Shown here piece after piece: positions 15,147-16,144 of a DNA stretch of 16,144 nucleotides (positions are counted from its first letter, which is position 1; each line of letters opens with the position of its first letter). The DNA lies in NCBI GenBank assembly GCA_016793585.1, contig JAEUJR010000493.1:1-16144 (forward strand), in the 5' to 3' direction. Both the position numbers and the translations under genes were made by a program. The notes under the pieces were generated by a model, which saw only the letters and a program-made list of their open reading frames with translations, searched no databases and was not told where the DNA came from. Source of the DNA: Archangium sp. GTDB lineage: Bacteria > Myxococcota > Myxococcia > Myxococcales > Myxococcaceae.

Positions 15147-16144
15147 TCACTTCGTCGGCTTGGGCCCGCGCAGCACCTCGTACGAGGCCTTCTTGCCGTC
15201 GATGGTCATGATCGCCGCGAGGCCGTGTGCAGTGGAGCCGTCATTCATTTTCCACGGCAGCGGGTTCGCAGAGCCCTGGTTCACGAACAGGGCAGGGTGC
15301 AGCTTCTTCGGCGGCAGCACCTTGCCGGCGACGTCGGTGCCCTTCGCAGCCGCCTCCAGAATGTGGCCGGTGATGCCGAACGAGATCTTCGCGCTCTGGA
15401 CGACTGCAGTCAGGCGGGGGTCTCCGACGTTCTCGGCGCCGGGCACGTAGTCGAGCGCCTGCTGCCCCTTCTGCCGCATCGGCCCGTGCGTGAGCAGCAC
15501 GACCGCGTCATCGGCCGCCTTCGCCGCAGCCTCGATCTGATCGACGTGTTTGTCGGCGTAGATGCAGCCGCCGGCGAGGTGGAGGAACGCCTTGTCGTGG
15601 TACCCGCCGAGGCTCACCACGTCAGCACCGTCGAAGTCCGCGCGGCGCACGAGATCCATGTTCACCAGGTTCGTCGCGCCCGTGTCCTTGCGCACCTTGG
15701 TGATCGCGTAGTTGAGCGAAGCGCCGCGCTCCATGTTCCCGGCGATGACGAGCAGGGGCCGCTTCGTCGCCTGCGCGAGGTACGCGTACTGGTTCTCGAG
15801 CATCTGGGGATCGCTCGAGGTGTCTCCGCCGATCACCACCGCGTCGACGTCGGCCTTCTCGAAGTCGGCGAGGAACCGCTCGACGCTCGCCTTCGTCTCG
15901 GGGTCGAGATCCTTGATGCCAGCGAGCAACCCGAGCCGCACCTGCTTGCCGGGCTTCGAGGCCGCGCGGCGCAGCTTCACCGTGGCGCCGGTGTACTCGT
16001 AGCGAAAGCCGTCCTTCTCCTTCACGTCGGGGGGCGAGAAGTGGGTGAACGGGCCGATGCAGTCGAACTGCGTGGCCTCTTCCCACTGCTCCTGGTTGGC
16101 CGGTGGATCAGCGAAGGCGGTGACTGCGGCGAGCGCGACGATCG
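15147..16144 (-). CDS. Exported metallophosphoesterase-like protein, N-terminus outside window
   Basis: The frame stays open from the stop at 15147-15149 to the window edge, so the gene is partial at its 5' end. The first visible residues (IVALAAVTAFADPPANQEQ) are the end of a signal peptide with an AFA-D type cleavage site; an internal GTG at 16025 is rejected as start because of this. Calcineurin-like metallophosphoesterase motifs: VVIGGDTSSD (GD block), LLVIAGNMERG where GNH[DE] would be expected, VVLLTHGPM (His block) and FGITGHI (GH block). The usual first motif D-x-H is missing; that region reads GLLAGIKDLD. Metal binding may be partial or altered. Function is not predictable beyond a secreted, possibly degenerate phosphoesterase fold. 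Confidence 0.78.
   Translation of the reverse strand, partial: IVALAAVTAFADPPANQEQWEEATQFDCIGPFTHFSPPDVKEKDGFRYEYTGATVKLRRAASKPGKQVRLGLLAGIKDLDPETKASVERFLADFEKADVDAVVIGGDTSSDPQMLENQYAYLAQATKRPLLVIAGNMERGASLNYAITKVRKDTGATNLVNMDLVRRADFDGADVVSLGGYHDKAFLHLAGGCIYADKHVDQIEAAAKAADDAVVLLTHGPMRQKGQQALDYVPGAENVGDPRLTAVVQSAKISFGITGHILEAAAKGTDVAGKVLPPKKLHPALFVNQGSANPLPWKMNDGSTAHGLAAIMTIDGKKASYEVLRGPKPTK

Overview
The window reads as chromosomal DNA from a member of the Myxococcota, most likely a Cystobacterineae relative (Myxococcus, Corallococcus, Archangium and similar). The evidence is indirect. The DNA is very GC-rich with G/C at most third codon positions. There are several exported lipoproteins in which a lipobox is followed by a Gly/Ser/Ala low-complexity linker and Asp-Ala-Gly tags, a style common in myxobacteria. 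Menaquinone genes are present, and ftsB is followed by a diguanylate cyclase that resembles myxobacterial DmxA. I saw no rRNA, tRNA, CRISPR array, insertion sequence or prophage gene. Gene density is very high; the longest gap between genes is 133 bases.

Layout. (1) 1-2653, plus strand: the 3' end of menA, then menC and menE, joined by a 4-base overlap and a 1-base gap. This is the end of a menaquinone operon that presumably begins upstream. (2) 2715-4269, plus strand: two adjacent exported proteins that share a C-terminal domain and look like a diverged tandem duplication. A strong hairpin terminator (4292-4337) follows. (3) 4403-10916, plus strand: a tightly packed run of ftsB, a membrane-GAF-GAF-GGDEF diguanylate cyclase, a HAMP-GGDEF diguanylate cyclase, a PhnD-like binding lipoprotein, an RsmJ/YpiP-like methyltransferase and a polytopic membrane protein of unknown function. 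Most junctions overlap. (4) 10956-11861, plus strand: a YedA-type EamA exporter whose 3' end overlaps a convergent gene by 53 bases. (5) 13925-11809, minus strand: a three-gene unit of a CAP/SCP-domain lipoprotein, a short-chain dehydrogenase and a START-domain protein. (6) 14010-15143, plus strand: an esterase lipoprotein with a long Gly/Ser/Ala repeat. (7) 15147 to the window end, minus strand: an exported metallophosphoesterase-like protein, cut off at its N-terminus.

How the genes fit together. MenC, MenE and MenA act in one pathway, making o-succinylbenzoate, activating it with CoA and later prenylating the naphthoate ring. The central block joins a divisome protein (FtsB) to two apparently active c-di-GMP synthases with intact product-inhibition sites, plus an orphan periplasmic binding protein that may feed a signal to the second cyclase. 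That block is the most interesting part of the window. A second theme is a ten-cysteine module with nearly fixed spacing. It occurs in two otherwise unrelated exported proteins about 10 kb apart, which suggests a reusable surface module.
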